Below are positions 62,288 through 64,000 of a stretch of DNA of 64,000 nt, in pieces. The notes below the pieces were generated by a model. That model searched no databases. It was not told the DNA's origin and was given only the letters and a program-made list of their open reading frames with translations. Every line of letters starts with the position of its first letter. Position 1 is the first letter of the stretch. The position numbers and the translations under genes are program-made. Source of the DNA: Brevundimonas sp. Root608 (GTDB lineage Bacteria > Pseudomonadota > Alphaproteobacteria > Caulobacterales > Caulobacteraceae); NCBI RefSeq assembly GCF_001427825.1, contig NZ_LMGT01000001.1, positions 481,301 to 545,300 on the forward strand, read 5' to 3'.

Positions 62288-62925
62288 CGGCGATTGTCCA
62301 TGTAGTCGATTATGGAATCGGCAATCTTTACAGCGTGGCGCGCGCCATCGAGCGCGCTGGCGGGGAGGCTCGTCTGGTGTCATCAGCGGCCGGGATAAGG
62401 GCTGCTGACCGGCTTGTCCTGCCCGGAGTCGGAGCCTTCGAACCCTGTATCCGCACGCTCTCAGACAGCGGGCTGACCGACGAGGTTCGGGCGTTCGCCG
62501 CGAGCGGGAGACCGTTCCTCGGCATCTGCGTGGGCATGCAGCTGCTGTTCGACTACAGTCTCGAGTTCGGACGGCACGAGGGGTTGGGACTGGTCGCCGG
62601 GCACGTCGCGCCCATTCCGCCGGCGGACCAGGCGGGGGTGCGAAAGGTTCCTCATATCGGCTGGAGCCCGCTCCTGAAGCCAGAGACGCGGACCTGGGAC
62701 GGCACCCTTCTTGACGGCGTTGAGCCCGGGGCCTCCTCCGCCTATTTCGTGCACTCCTATAGCTGCATCCCGGAGGATGATGATCGACGCCTGGCGAATG
62801 TCGACTACGCCAACTATCCCGTTTGCGCGGCTGTCCAACAGGACAACATCACGGCATTTCAATGCCATCCCGAGAAGAGCGGACCTCTGGGCCTCCGTAT
62901 TCTCGAGCGATTTCTTCATACCTAG
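62284..62925 (+). CDS. HisH-like glutaminase subunit of amidotransferase
   Basis: 213 aa class I glutamine amidotransferase. Nucleophile C82 (GICVGMQ), and H195/E197 in HPEKSG complete the triad. DYGIGNLYSV (9-18) and LPGVGAF are as in HisH. Releases ammonia from glutamine for the HisF-like channel. GTG start overlaps the previous stop by 4 bp. Confidence 0.9.
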   Translation: MTAIVHVVDYGIGNLYSVARAIERAGGEARLVSSAAGIRAADRLVLPGVGAFEPCIRTLSDSGLTDEVRAFAASGRPFLGICVGMQLLFDYSLEFGRHEGLGLVAGHVAPIPPADQAGVRKVPHIGWSPLLKPETRTWDGTLLDGVEPGASSAYFVHSYSCIPEDDDRRLANVDYANYPVCAAVQQDNITAFQCHPEKSGPLGLRILERFLHT

Positions 62926-63044
62926 CTGGCTCGGCCAGGCCCCGAATCCAGAGGCACCAGATCCCAATCGATGAACGCAACATTAGGCCGGGCTCAGTGT
63001 GGTCCCTGTGCCGGACCTGCGGTATGACCCGCAGGGGAGCAGAT

Positions 63045-63806
63045 ATGACGAAGACACTCGAACGCATAAGCCAGCACAGCTTCTTGCCGGAATTTCTCCC
63101 GGCGGGTGCCCGAGTGCTGGACCTTGGCGGCAACCGGGGCGAGTTCACTGTTCCGATGGCGCTTCGCTATGGCTGTCTGGTGACCGCGGTGGAGCCGGTT
63201 CCCCAGCTCGCCCGAGACCTCGAGGCGCGCGGCATCGATGTTATCCAGGCCGCGATCACGGCCTACGACGGCGAAGTCGCCCTTACCTACGACATGGACA
63301 AGGAGTTGACAGGTTCGGTGATGGATCTCGCCGTGGTGGGCGGTCTCCTTGAAGCTACCGGCTCAAGAACCACAACCATGGTCGCAGCGGCGTCGCTGGA
63401 GTCGATCCTCAAGAGGACCGGCCCGGTTAGTCTGCTGAAAGTGGATATCGAAGGCGCGGAACTCGATATGATTCTGGAAGCAAACGCGGACACCTTGCGG
63501 AGTATCGATCAGATCACCGTCGAATTTCACGATTTCTGGTATCCCGAACTCAGGGATCGAACTGAGGAAGCCAAGCAACGTCTCAAGGACATCGGTTTCC
63601 ATATGATACGGTTCACGCCCAACAATAAGGACGTTCTGTTCATCAACAAGCGCCTGCCGTTACCTACGTGGAAACGGCTCTATATTTCCAGCTGGCTAAG
63701 AAACATCAACGGCTTGTGGCGCGCGGGGCGTGTCGGCATGACCGCAGTCACTTCGCGATTAGGCCGTGCGCGCGCAGGCATTCAAGAACAGCATTCAGCT
63801 GCCTGA
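63045..63806 (+). CDS. FkbM-family SAM-dependent methyltransferase
   Basis: 253 aa. SAM motif VLDLGGNRGEFTVPMA (about residues 21-36), TAVEPVPQL (about 46-54) and LLKVDIEGAE (about 131-140), the FkbM hallmark. FkbM proteins O-methylate sugars, so a methyl group on the nonulosonic acid or on the polysaccharide is likely. ATG 63045 follows caggggag; the ORF reaches upstream into the HisH gene but without support. Its end overlaps a convergent frame by 127 bp. Confidence 0.85.
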   Translation: MTKTLERISQHSFLPEFLPAGARVLDLGGNRGEFTVPMALRYGCLVTAVEPVPQLARDLEARGIDVIQAAITAYDGEVALTYDMDKELTGSVMDLAVVGGLLEATGSRTTTMVAAASLESILKRTGPVSLLKVDIEGAELDMILEANADTLRSIDQITVEFHDFWYPELRDRTEEAKQRLKDIGFHMIRFTPNNKDVLFINKRLPLPTWKRLYISSWLRNINGLWRAGRVGMTAVTSRLGRARAGIQEQHSAA

Positions 63807-64000
63807 CCGTGCTGGCGGCGTCTGTCGCGTCGTCGATGGCAGGATGTTGCGCTCCCACCACCTGCTTGCCTGCCACCCGAACGCCTTCGCTGAGGTTCGC
63901 CGTCCTGAATCTTCGCGAGTCCTTGCCCAGACTCGTTACGCCGGTTCCCAGCGGATTGATCGATTCTCCCCCTCCGATGTTGACGTCGCGATAGGCTCGA
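63680..64000 (-). CDS. C-terminal part of an unidentified protein, cut by the window edge
   Basis: An open frame runs leftward from the window edge to a TAG at 63682-63680 (106 residues visible). It reads RAYRDVNIGGGESINPLG..., LGKDSRRFRTANLSEGV and GAQHPAIDDATDAAS. The H-x-AIDDA-x-A run recalls the last motif of DEDDh exonucleases (DnaQ/RNase T type), but the part is too short to assign. Its last 127 bases overlap the FkbM gene, so either the stop is late or one gene is mis-ended. Confidence 0.5.

Noticed and set aside
61514..62925. Reading hisF/hisH here as histidine biosynthesis genes
   Set aside because: No other his genes are near, the HisF-like protein has Glu in place of the second catalytic Asp, and both genes are coupled to a sugar amidotransferase.
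1..64000. tRNA, rRNA, CRISPR, insertion sequence or prophage elements
   Set aside because: I looked for clover-leaf ends, regular spacer repeats, transposase motifs and terminal inverted repeats and saw none that I could support.

Overview
The window looks like chromosomal DNA of an alphaproteobacterium of the Caulobacteraceae, most likely a Brevundimonas-like organism. The reasons are the very high GC, the many TonB-linked and periplasmic carbohydrate genes, a locus laid out like the maltose/maltodextrin locus of Caulobacter crescentus, and a nonulosonic acid pathway of the kind used on caulobacterial surfaces. This placement is an inference; no rRNA or other marker gene is present. I saw no tRNA, rRNA, CRISPR array or insertion sequence.

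Region 1 (1-7.8 kb) is ordinary. It holds a gene-free left end with a 92-bp tandem duplication, a three-domain DNA ligase D, an ammonium transporter and a secreted two-domain M16 peptidase.

Region 2 (7.8-23.9 kb) is an alpha-glucan utilisation regulon. An outer-membrane TonB receptor (19.6-22.4 kb) would take up maltodextrins. Secreted or periplasmic enzymes (GH13 amylase/cyclomaltodextrinase, GH97, GH15) cut them, two MFS transporters (SLC45-like and FucP/GluP-like) import the products, and a GH13 alpha-glucosidase finishes the job. A LacI-type regulator is divergent from GH97, and similar TTTGCA repeat motifs lie upstream of GH97/lacI and between the amylase and the receptor. Four genes (GH97, MFS, esterase, GH15) form one tightly coupled operon, and amylase plus GH13 form another. 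A small secreted protein, a flavin halogenase-like protein and a subtilisin-like lipoprotein with poly-Gly/poly-Pro follow (23.9-28.5 kb).

Region 3 (28.6-53.2 kb) is a Wzx/Wzy-type surface polysaccharide locus. It has a ManC-AGE fusion, an M48/PDZ lipoprotein, a PPP-type phosphatase, two Wzy/WaaL-type membrane proteins, a TPR protein, a Wzc-like tyrosine autokinase, a Wza-like lipoprotein, a PglF/WbpM-type dehydratase, a MurJ-type flippase, two AsnB-like amidotransferases, a pyruvate-class aldolase, two glycosyltransferase-like proteins, an initiating phosphoglycosyl transferase and a UDP-glucuronate 4-epimerase.

Region 4 (53.4-64 kb) is a compact operon for a nonulosonic acid. The order is LegB, LegC, LegF, LegH, LegI, LegG and a CBS-nucleotidyltransferase (PtmE-like). 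A PseA/WbpG-type N-acetyl-sugar amidotransferase follows with its own HisF-like and HisH-like ammonia supply, then an FkbM-type methyltransferase. The likely product is CMP-legionaminic acid, probably converted to an acetamidino derivative. The HisF-like protein keeps Asp11 but has Glu at the place of the second catalytic Asp of true HisF, which fits a dedicated ammonia-channel role. The window ends in a convergent partial gene.
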